A stretch of DNA of 64,000 nt from DATAYA01 sp963754235. GTDB taxonomy: Bacteria; Pseudomonadota; Alphaproteobacteria; Acetobacterales; Acetobacteraceae. The stretch lies in the NCBI GenBank assembly GCA_963754235.1, contig CAVWFK010000017.1:24513-88512 (forward strand), in the 5' to 3' direction. This document shows positions 8,423 to 17,059 of this stretch, piece after piece. The notes under the pieces were generated by a model, which was not told the DNA's origin, made no database searches, and saw nothing but the letters and a program-made list of their open reading frames with translations. The position numbers and the translations under genes are program-made. Position 1 is the first letter of the stretch. Every line of letters starts with the position of its first letter.

Positions 8423-8497
8423 TTTGAGACTCCGCTACGGTTACACGTGGGCCGGCAGCGAGTCGGAACGCATTTTTGAGACTCCGCTACGGTTACG
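8409..8497. repeat. tandem duplication covering the start of the excisionase-like gene
   Basis: A unit of about 36 bases beginning GAGTCGGAACGCAT and ending CTCCGCTACGGTTAC occurs at 8409-8444 and again at 8460-8497, with one T difference in a short T run. Each copy carries the ATG-Arg-Ser-Asp-Ser start on the minus strand. The outer copy therefore encodes a ten-residue leader, MRSDSLPAHV, that stops at once. Confidence 0.8.
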
Positions 8498-8655
8498 TGT
8501 GCGCGGACAGGTTTACTCTCCCGCAGGGCCGGAACGCAGGGAAGTGAGACGCGGCCAATTATTCCAAGACACTGGAATCGTTTACTTCCCGCGCGCGACG
8601 TTTTGGGACGGTCGCGGCTCACGTTTTATTGACGCGGCAGCACCCTCACAGAGCT

Positions 8656-8720
8656 AGGGTGGCCGAGATCCGAACCCACAGAATTGCTCGAGGAGGCGGA
8701 GACGGATACGAACCTACGGG
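8656..8720. repeat. degenerate copies of the tRNA-Ser 3' end (att-like)
   Basis: Two stretches resemble the 3' end of the neighbouring tRNA-Ser in the same orientation. One, at 8656-8681, has AGGGTGG then GATCCGAACCCACAG. The other, at 8694-8720, has GGCGGAGA then ATACGAACCTACGG. In the tRNA these read GGCGGAGAGGGTGGGATTCG followed by AACCCACGG. They may be remnants of attachment sites from successive integrations. Confidence 0.5.
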
Positions 8721-8844
8721 CTATCCCACAAACGAAAACGGGATGCCCGCGCACTGCGGCGCACGGGCAAGCACGACGTATTTGCCAAGAATGGCGGTTA
8801 TGCTGGGGTTTCTGCACACCGGCGCACACGGTCGCGCAACGTTA

Positions 8845-8934
<90 letters not shown>

Positions 8935-9080
8935 GCAGTCCGCGCCCGGCCGGCCGCGCGCCTTATAGGAGCCGCCCGCCTCCCTCGCAATCCGGTGCCG
9001 AAGCTGAGCTGGCCCGGACTGACCAAGCCGGCGGCCGCCGCCGGGCAGGCGGCGCGCGTGCCGCGCCCGGAGCCGTCGCG

Positions 9081-9108
9081 TTGACATCCGGGCCGCGGCC
9101 CCTATAAC
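9081..9108 (+). promoter_or_regulatory. sigma-70-type promoter of rplU
   Basis: TTGACA at 9081-9086 and TATAAC at 9103-9108 are separated by 16 bases, a near-consensus housekeeping promoter about 90 bases before the rplU start. The leader contains no evident attenuator. Confidence 0.75.
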
Positions 9109-9197
9109 CCCGCCCCTTGGCGCTTCCTTGCGTTTCCGGGGGCCGCCCCATGCAAAAGAAGCGCCGCCGGATGCGCCGCGCGGCGAGAGGTAGAAAA

Positions 9198-9530
9198 ATG
9201 TTCGCAGTCATCCGCACCGGCGGCAAGCAGTACCGCGTCACCCCTGGCGCCGTGCTCAAGGTCGAGACACTGGCCGGCGAGCCGGGCGAGACCATCACCT
9301 TCTCCGACATCCTCGCGATGGGCGGCGACGAAGGCGCCGCCGCTATCGGCACGCCGACGATCCCAGGCGCTGCCGTCACCGCGACCGTGATCGCGCAGGA
9401 CCGGCTGGAAAAGGTGATCGTGTTCAAGAAGCGCCGCCGGCAGAACAGCCGCCGCCGCGGCGGCCATCGCCAGCACACGACCGTGCTCCGCATCGCCGCG
9501 ATCACGCGAGCTGAACAAGCGGCCGGCTGA
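9198..9530 (+). CDS. rplU: 50S ribosomal protein L21
   Basis: Large-subunit protein that binds 23S rRNA. The start MFAVIRTGGKQYRV is the family N-terminus. An upstream in-frame ATG at 9117 is rejected because it adds a basic tail absent from the family, while GAGAGG at 9185-9190 is a suitable Shine-Dalgarno. The conserved KKRRRQNSRRRGGHRQ segment that contacts RNA is present. At 110 residues it is slightly longer than the usual 103. It is followed 13 bases later by rpmA, the normal pairing. Confidence 0.95.
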   Translation: MFAVIRTGGKQYRVTPGAVLKVETLAGEPGETITFSDILAMGGDEGAAAIGTPTIPGAAVTATVIAQDRLEKVIVFKKRRRQNSRRRGGHRQHTTVLRIAAITRAEQAAG

Positions 9531-9543
9531 AGGAGAGCAAGCG

Positions 9544-9810
9544 ATGGCACACAAGAAGGCCGGCGGCTCGTCGCGCAACGGCCGCGATACCGAAGGCCGC
9601 CGCCTCGGGCTGAAGAAGTCCGGCGGGCAGAGCGTGATCGCCGGCAACATCATCGTCCGCCAGCGCGGCACAAGCTGGAAGCCGGGCCGCAATGTCGGCC
9701 TCGGCCGCGACCACACGATCTTCGCGCTGATCGACGGCCGCGTGAGCTACGAGCGCCGCGCAAAAGGCCGCGTGCATGTCTCGGTGACGCCCGCCGAAGC
9801 CGCCGATTAG
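9544..9810 (+). CDS. rpmA: 50S ribosomal protein L27
   Basis: An 88-residue protein that begins MAHKKAGGSSRNGRD, the L27 N-terminus that reaches the peptidyl-transferase centre, and contains RQRGTSWKPGRNVGLGRDHT. Co-transcribed with rplU. A preceding GGAGAGCAAGCG provides the ribosome binding site. No unusual features. Confidence 0.96.
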   Translation: MAHKKAGGSSRNGRDTEGRRLGLKKSGGQSVIAGNIIVRQRGTSWKPGRNVGLGRDHTIFALIDGRVSYERRAKGRVHVSVTPAEAAD

Positions 9811-9862
9811 CCGTCTCCGCCCGCGGGGTGACCGCGTCGCGACGGGGAGCAGCGCGCATAAG

Positions 9863-9880
9863 CCCCCTTCGGGGGTGTTA
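9863..9880 (+). terminator. possible terminator hairpin after rpmA
   Basis: CCCCC-TTC-GGGGG at 9863-9875 followed by TGTTA. The stem is GC-rich and short and the T run is poor, so termination is only a possibility. Confidence 0.4.
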
Positions 9881-9962
9881 CCGGCCCGAAAAAGGGTCGC
9901 CATGAATTGCTGCTCGTATGATGATATCAGGTCCGGGAGCAACGGAACCGGAAGTCAACCGC

Positions 9963-10586
9963 ATGATCCTGATCGGACAATATGACTCGCCCTTCGTCCG
10001 CCGGGTGGCAGTGTCGCTGCGCGTCCTCGGCTTCGCCTACGAGCACGATACACGCTCAGTGTTCGCGGATTTCGACGCAATGCGGCGGATCAATCCGCTC
10101 GGCCGCATTCCTTCGCTCGTGCTCGACGATGGCACGACGCTGATCAACTCGGCGATGATCCTTGATTGGCTCGACCAAACCGTGGGACCGAAACGGGCGC
10201 TCATTCCGGCGGCAGATCCCGAACGTCGGCGCGTGCTGCGCCGCATCGCGCTGGCGACGGGGGCGATCGATAAGGCTGGCGCGGCCACCTACGAACGGCT
10301 CATCCGGCCTTCGGCCTGTCGCTGGCCGGAGTGGATCGAACGGTGCCGCACGCAGGCGACAGGCGCGATCGAGGCTCTTGCGGCCGAGTCCTGGCCAGCG
10401 GGCGCCCGGCTCGACCAGGCGCAGATCACGACGGCCTGCATGATCCGTTACGTGCGGATGTCAGATCCCGATCTCATTGCGCCCGGTCGTTATCCGGCGC
10501 TCGACACGCTGTCGGCCCGCTGCGAGGCGAGGCCCGAATTCGAGGCCACCTATCCCGCCGAATACGTGGTGCCGCGCAACGCGTGA
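9963..10586 (+). CDS. glutathione S-transferase family protein
   Basis: A 207-residue GST. The N-terminal thioredoxin-like domain contains YDSPFVRRVAVSLRVLG and NPLGRIPSLVLDDGTTL with the conserved cis-Pro and glutathione-binding strand, then NSAMILDWLD. The C-terminal helical domain follows. The start at 9963 (MILIGQY) is chosen over an upstream ATG at 9918 because the family begins with this beta strand. Substrate cannot be predicted. Its end overlaps the convergent mutY gene by about 37 bases. Confidence 0.85.
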   Translation: MILIGQYDSPFVRRVAVSLRVLGFAYEHDTRSVFADFDAMRRINPLGRIPSLVLDDGTTLINSAMILDWLDQTVGPKRALIPAADPERRRVLRRIALATGAIDKAGAATYERLIRPSACRWPEWIERCRTQATGAIEALAAESWPAGARLDQAQITTACMIRYVRMSDPDLIAPGRYPALDTLSARCEARPEFEATYPAEYVVPRNA

Positions 10587-11641
10587 GCCGGCCCCTCGCT
10601 GTCGAGCGCCTGCCGCGCGCATTTGCGCATCACCGAGGGCAGCGCCTCGGCGTCCAGCGCGTCTGAGTGGCACAGGAACCCATCGGCCACGATCGCCGGC
10701 ACGCGGGCCACGTAAACGCTTAACCGCAGCTCGAAATGCGTGAGCCCATGCCGAACTTCGGCGATGCGGCGCCATCCGGCCGGCATCGGTGCGTGGGCCA
10801 GGGCCTCGGCTTCCGGCCAGGGCCGCGCGCGCCACGGCGTGCCGGGCAGCTCGGTCATGCCGCCAAGCAACCCCGACGGCGGCCGGCGGCGCAGCAGCAC
10901 TCGGCCAGCTGCATCGGCCAGCCAGAAATGCGCGCCGAAGCGCAACGGCCGTGCCGGTTTCGGCGCGCGGCTCGGCAGGTCGCCCGCGATCCCGGCCCGA
11001 TGGCCGGCGCAACCGGCGCGCCACGGGCAGAGCGCGCAGGCGGGCGAGGCGGGTGTGCAGATCGTGGCCCCCAGGTCGAACAGGGCTTGCGCGAAATCCG
11101 ACGCCCGCGACCGCGCCGCGTCCTGCGCACCAAGCCGGGCGGCGGCAGCGGCGATCGCGGTCTTTGCGGCGGGCAGCGGTGCGTCGATCGCGAACAGGCG
11201 CGCGCACACCCGCTCGACATTGCCGTCGATCGGCACCACGGGCACGCCGAAGGCGATCGCCGCGATCGCGGCCGCGGTGTAGGCGCCGATGCCGGGCAGC
11301 GCGCGCAGGCCCTCGACGGTGGCCGGAAATGCGCCGCCCGCCGCTGCGACCCTGCGTGCGCAGGCGTGCAGGTTGCGGGCGCGGGCGTAGTAGCCGAGGC
11401 CGGCCCAGGCGGCCATCACCGCCGGCTCGGGTGCGGCCGCCAGGGTCGCGACATCGGGGAAGCGCGCGAGGAAGCGTTCGTAGTAGGGTGCGACAGCGGC
11501 CGCCGTGGTCTGTTGCAGCATCACCTCGCTGAGCCAGACGCAATAGGAGTCGGCGGCGGTGCCGGGCGGCGCGCGCCAGGGCAGGGTGCGGCGGTGCCGG
11601 TCGTACCAGGCGAGCAGGAGGGCGGCGTCGGGGATGTTCAC
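10550..11641 (-). CDS. mutY: adenine DNA glycosylase
   Basis: Removes adenine mispaired with 8-oxoguanine. The 363-residue protein has the catalytic Glu in WLSEVMLQQTT, the helix-hairpin-helix LPGIGAYTAAAIAAIAFG, the catalytic Asp in VPIDGNVERV, the four-Cys iron-sulfur loop CTPASPACALCPWRAGC, and a C-terminal NUDIX-like domain. The GTG at 11641 (NIPDAALLLAWYD) is the family start; upstream sequence is unrelated. Its start overlaps the divergent DUF721 gene by a few bases. The gene belongs to a mutY - DUF721 - dsbA - smc cluster conserved in alphaproteobacteria. Confidence 0.95.
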   Translation of the reverse strand: MNIPDAALLLAWYDRHRRTLPWRAPPGTAADSYCVWLSEVMLQQTTAAAVAPYYERFLARFPDVATLAAAPEPAVMAAWAGLGYYARARNLHACARRVAAAGGAFPATVEGLRALPGIGAYTAAAIAAIAFGVPVVPIDGNVERVCARLFAIDAPLPAAKTAIAAAAARLGAQDAARSRASDFAQALFDLGATICTPASPACALCPWRAGCAGHRAGIAGDLPSRAPKPARPLRFGAHFWLADAAGRVLLRRRPPSGLLGGMTELPGTPWRARPWPEAEALAHAPMPAGWRRIAEVRHGLTHFELRLSVYVARVPAIVADGFLCHSDALDAEALPSVMRKCARQALDSEGPAHALRGTTYSAG

Positions 11642-12122
11642 GCGGAAGGTTCTGACAACGGGCACGGCGCAGGACAACCGCCGGCGCTGCTTCGGGCCGG
11701 TGCCGGTCGCGGCGCTGCTGCCGGGGCTCACCCGCGCCGCTTTCCGCCGCCACGGCGCCGCGCTCACTGCGATCGCCGCCGACTGGGAGGCGATCGTCGG
11801 CCCGGCGCTCGCCGCCGTCACCGTGCCGCGCAAGCTCGCGGCCGGCACACTCACGCTCGGCTGCTCGGGGCCGATCGCGCTTGAGCTCCAGCATCTCGCC
11901 GATCAGCTCATGGCACGGATCAACATGCATTTAGGCGGTGCCCCGGTGCAGCGGCTGCGCTTCGTCCAGCTCCCGCCCGCGGCGCCCGTGGCGCCGCCCC
12001 TGCCGGCCGCGGCGGTCCCGGCTGAAGCGGCGGCGCGCCTGGAAGCCAGACTCGCGGGGCATTCCGGGGAGCTGCACGACGCGCTTGCCGCACTCGGCGC
12101 CGCATTGCTGCGGTCGCGCTAG
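11634..12122 (+). CDS. DUF721 (DciA-like) protein
   Basis: A 162-residue protein with the DUF721 core: LTRAAFRRHGAALTAIAADW, then IVGPALAAVTVPRKL, then TLTLGCSGPIALELQHLADQ. DciA of this superfamily loads the DnaB helicase; whether this member does so is inference. The ATG at 11634 overlaps the start of the divergent mutY by eight bases, so a slightly later start is possible. The Ala/Pro-rich C-terminus is typical of GC-rich genomes. In related genomes dsbA and smc follow directly; here about 7.4 kb intervenes. Confidence 0.75.
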   Translation: MFTRKVLTTGTAQDNRRRCFGPVPVAALLPGLTRAAFRRHGAALTAIAADWEAIVGPALAAVTVPRKLAAGTLTLGCSGPIALELQHLADQLMARINMHLGGAPVQRLRFVQLPPAAPVAPPLPAAAVPAEAAARLEARLAGHSGELHDALAALGAALLRSR

Positions 12123-12379
12123 GGTCAAGACCCGATCAGAAGCCGCCGACTCGGGTGGGAAGCGGACGTTCCTGTCTTGCTCGGCCGGTGACTCCTATGC
12201 GCCATCAGCTGCCACTCGCAGTGATGACATCGGACGGCCAAGTTCGACGCATTGCCGACATTACCATCTAATATAAAGAGATACCACGCGCAAAATGGCG
12301 TCCCTACAACCCAATCCTCTAGCCGCAAATCGAACGCATCGTAGCCAGCCCGCACGCCGTCGTTGTTGCGATCGACTAA
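12123..12379. other. left edge of the insertion island
   Basis: About 250 bases between DUF721 and the IS5 element. One minus-strand frame reads LVDRNNDGVRAGYDAFDLRL, with the D-x-N-x-D-G spacing of a calcium-binding loop, and could be a fragment of a gene cut by the IS. There is no start or stop to define a gene, and I make no firm call. Confidence 0.35.
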
Positions 12380-13436
12380 GAGTTTGACTCAAATCGCGGT
12401 CGGAACGCCTCAGTATGTTGACTTAATGGGGAAATTTGGCCCACCACGGCGGCTCAAGAGGCTGCCAGCCGTCGCATCATGAGCTTGACACTGGTGATGT
12501 AAAGCCAAGTCACCGCGCTTTGGGTTGTCGCCTCGAAGTCTTTGGCCAGGCGACGGTTGCGGTTGAGCCAGGCAAAGGTGCGTTCGACGACCCATCGCCG
12601 GGGCAGCAGGACGAAGCCCTTGGCGGCGTCTGACCGCTTGACGATCTCGATGGTCCAGTCGCCGAGGTTTTCGAGGACGCCCTTCAGCTTGTCACCGGCA
12701 TAGCCCCCGTCGGCGAAGACATGGCGCAACCAGGGGAAGGCGCTGCGGATGCTCGCCAGCAGGCCTGGCGCCCCATCGCGATCTTGAACGTCGGCGGGGT
12801 GAACGATCATCCCGACCGGCAGGCCGATCGTGTCGGTGAGAATATGGCGCTTTCGGCCTTTGATCATCTTCTCGGCCGCATAGCCGCGCGGACCGCCAGC
12901 CTCCGTGGTCTTGACCGACTGGCTGTCGATCACGCCCGCGCTCGGACTTGCCTCGCGGCCGGCGGCCTCGCGCACCGACATCAGCAGTGCATGATTGATG
13001 GTCTGCCACGTCCCGTTGTCCCGCCACGCGTAGAAGTACCGCTGCACCGTCGTGAACGGGGGAAACTCCTTCGGCAGCAGCCGCCACTGGCAGCCCGACT
13101 GCGCGATATAGAAGATCGCATCGACGACATCTCGCAGGCCGGTCTCGCGCGTCCGCCCGCAGCTTGCCGCCGCGGGGAGGTGCGGTTCGATCACGCCCCA
13201 CTCCTCGTTGGTGGTATCGCTTGCATAGCGCAGTCCATCGCGCCGATACTTGGCGCGCGTGATTTCAGTCCAGGCCATCGGGTCATTCCTTCGTGTCTTC
13301 GCAACCACGAGAGAACCGAAGCCGCTGAAATCACGCAACCCCGTAGGATTCCTGCAGACCGCAAGGTGACCCAGCCATCGTCCACTTCCTTGAAATGACT
13401 CGCTAAACTATTCCGGGACCATTCCGGGTCAGCCTC
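12380..13436 (-). mobile_element. IS5-family insertion sequence, copy 1
   Basis: A 1057-bp element bounded by imperfect inverted repeats (GAGTTTGACTCAAATC at the left; GAGGCTGACCCGGAAT at the right on the other strand). It is flanked by a 3-bp TAA duplication at 12377-12379 and 13437-13439. TNA duplications are typical of the IS1031/IS427-type branches of IS5. A nearly identical copy lies at 48061-49115. Confidence 0.9.
12454..13278 (-). CDS. IS5-family DDE transposase
   Basis: A 274-residue transposase. The DDE residues lie in GVIDSQSVKTTEAGG (first Asp), HVFADGGYAGDKLKG (second Asp) and RWVVERTFAWLNRNRRL (Glu, with the Y/R-x-E-R signature). The start at 13278 (MAWTEITRAKYRR) is chosen because the N-terminal domain begins there; an in-frame start 60 bases upstream is less likely. 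It differs from the copy at 48133 by only a few residues, for example QDRDGAPGLLASIRS here versus QDRDGAPDLLASVRG there. Both copies appear intact and recently active. Confidence 0.92.
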   Translation of the reverse strand: MAWTEITRAKYRRDGLRYASDTTNEEWGVIEPHLPAAASCGRTRETGLRDVVDAIFYIAQSGCQWRLLPKEFPPFTTVQRYFYAWRDNGTWQTINHALLMSVREAAGREASPSAGVIDSQSVKTTEAGGPRGYAAEKMIKGRKRHILTDTIGLPVGMIVHPADVQDRDGAPGLLASIRSAFPWLRHVFADGGYAGDKLKGVLENLGDWTIEIVKRSDAAKGFVLLPRRWVVERTFAWLNRNRRLAKDFEATTQSAVTWLYITSVKLMMRRLAAS

Positions 13437-13679
13437 TAAGGCGGCTGCACTGGAGGCGCAGCAATTGTCAGTCCGGTAATAAGATCAAGCGACTGAAGGC
13501 TTGAATGATAAGGGGGTGTTAGCCTACATTCCGTAAAAGAGAAACACGTGCAACGACGACGTCGCAAGCCGACTATTAAGAGAGCTCGGAGGAGGATGGA
13601 GTGAGCTGGACCCCGAAAACTGGACAGGTAGCTAAGAGAGAGTTCCGCCCCTAAGTGGCCGTGAGGCCAGGGGTGAACG

Positions 13680-13973
13680 ATGGCGAATATCCGGAAGCAG
13701 CACAGCGCGGCGTTCAAGGCGAAGGTGGCGCTGGCGGCGGTGCGGGAGGAAGGCAGTGTGGCGGAGCTGTCGAGCCGGTTCGGGGTTCACGCCAGCCAGA
13801 TCCACGCGTGGAAGAAGACACTGCTCGAAGGGGTTGCCTCACTGTTTGCCCGCGGGCATGGCGGCGCGTCTGGCGCGGTGTTGGCGGATGAGACGCAGCT
13901 TGCCGGGCTGTATGCGAAGATCGGCGAGCTGACCGTCGAGCGCGATTTTTTTTGCAAAAGGTCTGGTCCATGA
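13680..13973 (+). CDS. IS3-family OrfA (DNA-binding subunit)
   Basis: A 97-residue protein starting MANIRKQHSAAFKAKVALAA with the helix-turn-helix SVAELSSRFGVHASQIHAWK and a leucine-zipper-like tail (LAGLYAKIGELTVERDFF). It ends in the alternative frame after the T run, where orfB begins. It binds the element ends, and by frameshifting it forms the N-terminus of the OrfAB transposase. Confidence 0.9.
   Translation: MANIRKQHSAAFKAKVALAAVREEGSVAELSSRFGVHASQIHAWKKTLLEGVASLFARGHGGASGAVLADETQLAGLYAKIGELTVERDFFCKRSGP
13946..13953 (+). promoter_or_regulatory. predicted -1 frameshift site, T8 run
   Basis: Eight consecutive T residues at the orfA/orfB overlap. A -1 slip converts GAT TTT TTT TGC into GAT TTT TTT TTG CAA, joining VERDFF to LQKVWSMSLATR. 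IS3 elements make their active transposase this way, more often on an A run; the U-run version here is read from the sequence. Confidence 0.7.
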
Positions 13974-14962
13974 GCCTGGCTACCCGGCTATCGCTGATCG
14001 ACCGGACGGACCCGCGGCTGTCGATCGTGGCGCAATGCGGGTTGCTGAAGGTCGCGCGCTCGACGCTGTATTACCGGCCGGCGCCGGTGAGCCCGGAAGA
14101 TTTGCAAGTGATGCGGCGGATCGACGAGCAGTACCTGGCGAGGCCGTTCTATGGGTCGCGCCGGATGGCGGCGGTGCTGCGGCGCGATGGCCATGCGGTG
14201 AACCGCAAGCGGGTGCGGCGGCTGATGCGGCTGATGGGGATGGAAGCGATCTACCAGAAGCCGAACACCAGCCGGCGCCATCCGGAACACAAGGTGTATC
14301 CTTACCTTTTGCGAGGTCTGGTGATCGATCGTGCCAACCAGGTCTGGTGCGCGGACATCACTTACATCCCGATGGCCAAGGGGTTCGTCTACCTGGTGGC
14401 GGTGATGGACTGGTTCAGCCGCCGGGTGCTCGCGTGGCAGTTGTCGATCGGGATGGACACGGATTTCTGCGTCGAAGCGTTGCAGGAGGCGATGGATCGC
14501 TACGGCAAGCCGGAGCTATTCAACACCGATCAGGGCGTACAGTTCACCAGCGCGGCGTTCCTCGATGAGCTGGAAGCCGGCGGCGTGCGCATCAGTATGG
14601 ATGGCAAGGGGCGGTTCCTGGACAACCTCTTCATCGAGCGGCTGTGGCGGAGCCTGAAATACGAGGAGGTGTTCATCAAGGCCTATGCCTCGGTTGCCGA
14701 AGCACGCAGTGGTATCGGTGCATGGCTTGCGTTCTACAATGACGAGCGGCCGCACCAGGCGTTGGGCTATCGCACGCCACGCGAAGTTTTCGCGCTCGCG
14801 CGGGCCTGTGGATATCTGGACAACGCTGCCGCGTTGACCACATACCCACAGGCACCACAACAGCAGGAAACAGCTTCAATCGATCAGGAGAAAGTGCTAC
14901 GTGGCTTTGCTGCCCCCCTCGCACGGGAAGGGGAATGTGCAACCGGCGGGAGTCTCTCTTAA
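13952..14962 (+). CDS. IS3-family OrfB (integrase catalytic part)
   Basis: The catalytic half of the transposase. An N-terminal HTH_21 region is followed by the rve core with Asp in VWCADITYIPMAKGF, Asp in ELFNTDQGVQFTS and Glu in NLFIERLWRSLKYEEVF. The C-terminus FYNDERPHQALGYRTPREVF is standard. It is produced as a fusion with OrfA through the T8 frameshift. It is full length with no internal stop, so the element may still transpose. Confidence 0.92.
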   Translation: MQKVWSMSLATRLSLIDRTDPRLSIVAQCGLLKVARSTLYYRPAPVSPEDLQVMRRIDEQYLARPFYGSRRMAAVLRRDGHAVNRKRVRRLMRLMGMEAIYQKPNTSRRHPEHKVYPYLLRGLVIDRANQVWCADITYIPMAKGFVYLVAVMDWFSRRVLAWQLSIGMDTDFCVEALQEAMDRYGKPELFNTDQGVQFTSAAFLDELEAGGVRISMDGKGRFLDNLFIERLWRSLKYEEVFIKAYASVAEARSGIGAWLAFYNDERPHQALGYRTPREVFALARACGYLDNAAALTTYPQAPQQQETASIDQEKVLRGFAAPLAREGECATGGSLS

Positions 14963-15009
14963 CTCAGCCCGTTTCCTGTCCAACGAATGGGGGCCACCTC
15001 AGAGAGGCA

Positions 15010-15468
15010 ATGGCACGACTGAAAGTCACCGACAAAACTGGCCTCGGACGCTTGGTTCTCGCCGCCGCCGCCAATGCCGAATTGAAAAAATCGCTATTAT
15101 CGGATCCGAAGGCATTGCTGAGCCAGTTTCTTGAAAACATTCCTGAAGGTCACGTAATAAAGGTTGTGGCTGAGGAGGAAGATGTCACGTTCGTTGTACT
15201 GCCGGCGCCGGAAGACGTCCCAACAAACGTTAAGGCTAAAGAAGAAATTATTCGCGAAGAAGCTCGCGAATACGATCAGGCAAAGAAGAGAGTAGAGGAG
15301 TCGAAGCGAGAGGGTAGTGAGCCGCAGGGCAAGGGCGCCATTCCACCTGAGGTCGTCGAAGAAACATATGCGCTGATGGTTGGCCATTCAGCTCTGTCGC
15401 CCAGCTCGCGATCGCAAACTGCCCCATCGCCTCAGAGAGGCAACCCGTCTCGAAGGGCAGCAGCCTAA
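15010..15468 (+). CDS. NHLP (nitrile hydratase leader)-like protein
   Basis: A 152-residue protein. Residues ~22-66 read NAELKKSLLSDPKALLSQF, ENIPEGHVIKVVAEEEDV and TFVVLPAPEDVPTN, the pattern of NHLP/nitrile-hydratase-alpha leaders used as precursor leaders of modified peptides (the LP..P end is diagnostic). A charged helical middle (KEEIIREEAREYDQAKKRVE) and a Ser/Arg tail follow, so any core peptide would lie there. The Shine-Dalgarno GAGAGG sits seven bases before the ATG, immediately after the IS3 right end. It is convergent with the broken CHAT gene. Family assignment is by motif; it may act as a CHAT substrate rather than a natural-product precursor. Confidence 0.65.
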   Translation: MARLKVTDKTGLGRLVLAAAANAELKKSLLSDPKALLSQFLENIPEGHVIKVVAEEEDVTFVVLPAPEDVPTNVKAKEEIIREEAREYDQAKKRVEESKREGSEPQGKGAIPPEVVEETYALMVGHSALSPSSRSQTAPSPQRGNPSRRAAA

Positions 15469-15998
15469 TTCCGTCTCGGTTGTGGCTCGGTTGTCTGCTC
15501 CGTCAAAGCAAAGCTAGAGCATCGATTGCGGCCAGCTGCCCGACATCGGTGATTTTATTTCGGCAATCGCTGTGATCGAAGCGCATTTTCCGAAGGCCGA
15601 CTACAATGTCGGATCTCTGTGTACATTTGTCGAATAGACATCCTACAGTCGCGTCGTGCCGGATCATCCCCCACCGGCGATCTGCTTCCACCAACATGGA
15701 CAGACAAATGACGAGGAGAGCCTTCTCGAACCGAACCTTGGCTTGCCGAGCATAGCCACGCAGCCCAAATGTCGATACCGCGATCACGTTACTGCTGCCA
15801 GGGAGCGGCGCAGCAAAAAGGTTGTGGTAAGTTTTCCCGTTTTGGTCAGTCGCCACCATGTTACGGGTGAGGCAACACACAAAGTCAACACCGCACGATG
15901 AGGGGGCTGATACCAAGACCTGATGGTCGCAACTCATTGGGGATTCCCCGACGCGGCGGCGATCTGCTTGAAGGCTGGCGAACGGGGGGAGTTTCGCC

Positions 15999-17059
15999 AT
16001 GCCGATCCCACTGCGGGCCGATTTTGACGCGGCCGGCGTGCGCCGGGCGGCGCGCGAGAGCCGCGATGCCAAGCAGGTGCGCCGCCTGCTGGCGCTGGCC
16101 GCGATCTATGACGGGGCCACGCGCAGCGAGGCCGCGTCGATCGGCGGCGTGATCCTGCAAATCGTGCGCGACTGGGTGCTGCGGTTCAACGCGTACGGTC
16201 CGCAAGGGCTGATCGACCGCAAAGCCCCTGGTCAGCCGTCCCGCCTGGACTCCGCGCACCGGGCGGCACTGGCGGCGGTGATCGAAAGCGGGCCGATCCC
16301 GGCGGTGCATGGTGTAGTCCGCTGGCGGATCATCGATTTGTGCCAATGGGTCTGGGATGAGTTCCACATCAGCGTCTCCAAGCAGACGCTGAGCCGCGAG
16401 CTGCGGGCGATGGGATACCGCAAGCTGTCGGCACGGCCGCGCCATCACGCCCAGGCCGCAGGTGCGGTCGAGGACTTTAAAAAAAAGACCTTCCCGCCGC
16501 GCTGGCAGCGATCGCGCGCGAGCGGGGGATCGATCCTGCCGATATAGAGGTCTGGTTCGGCGACGAGGCCAGAGTGGGCCAGAAGAACAAGATCACCCGC
16601 CGCTGGTCGCTGCGCGGCACCCGGTCCTCGGCGCCCCACGACCAGCGCACCGCTTCCACCTACATCTTCGGCGCCATCTGCCCGAAAGAGGGCAAAGCGG
16701 CGGGCCTGATCCTGCCCTGGTGCAACATCGAGGCCATGAACCTGCAACTGGCCGCCATCTCGGGCGAGGTCGCCCCCGGTCGGCACGCCGCGCTGCTGCT
16801 CGATCAGGCCGGATGGCACCTTTCGCCGCGGCTCGCCGTGCCCGACCACATCACCATCGTCCCGCTGCCGGCCAAGTGCCCTGAGCTGAACCCGCAGGAG
16901 AACATTTGGCAGTTCATGCGCGACAACTGGCTCTCCAACCGCATCTTCACCGGATACGACAATCTGGTCGATCACTGCTGCAGCGCCTGGAACAAGCTGG
17001 TGGCGCAGCCATGGACAATCATGTCCATCGGCCTGCGCGATTGGGCTCATGGGTTCTGA
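15999..17059 (+). CDS. IS630-family transposase, made by -1 frameshift
   Basis: The N-terminal part (MPIPLRADFDAAGVRRAARE, to about 16487) has the helix-turn-helix and winged DNA-binding region (SVSKQTLSRELRAMGYRKLS). The catalytic part continues in the -1 frame: DLPAALAAIARERGIDPADI, then EVWFGDEARVGQKNK (first Asp), LLLDQAGWH (second Asp) and PELNPQENIWQFMR (Glu). The two parts are joined at an A8 run at 16479-16486 (TTT AAA AAA AAG), a classic slippage signal for this family. It appears intact and potentially functional. Confidence 0.88.
16479..16486 (+). promoter_or_regulatory. predicted -1 frameshift site, A8 run
   Basis: Eight A residues followed by G at the junction of the two transposase frames. 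A -1 slip changes AAA AAG ACC to AAA GAC CTT, so the protein continues as KDLPAALAA. This matches the programmed frameshifting known in IS630-type elements. Confidence 0.7.

Larger units (their letters stand above)
13602..15001 (+). mobile_element. IS3-family insertion sequence
   Basis: A 1400-bp element. The left end begins TGAGCTGGACCCCGAAAAC, and the right end on the other strand begins TGAGGTGGCCCCCATTCGT. Both share an inner TTGGACAGG or CTGGACAGG. A 3-bp GAG duplication flanks it (13599-13601 and 15002-15004). It carries orfA and orfB in the usual frame relationship. It sits just in front of the NHLP-like gene, within that gene's ribosome-binding region. Confidence 0.9.

Noticed and set aside
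10461..11930. 489-residue frame overlapping mutY
   Set aside because: mutY in the neighbouring frame has all catalytic residues; this frame is Arg/Pro/Ala-rich noise.
12125..12376. calcium-binding-loop-like frame at the left edge of the island
   Set aside because: DRNNDGVRAGYD fits an EF-hand spacing, but the frame is short, lacks a start and meets a stop beyond the IS when joined; not enough to call a gene.
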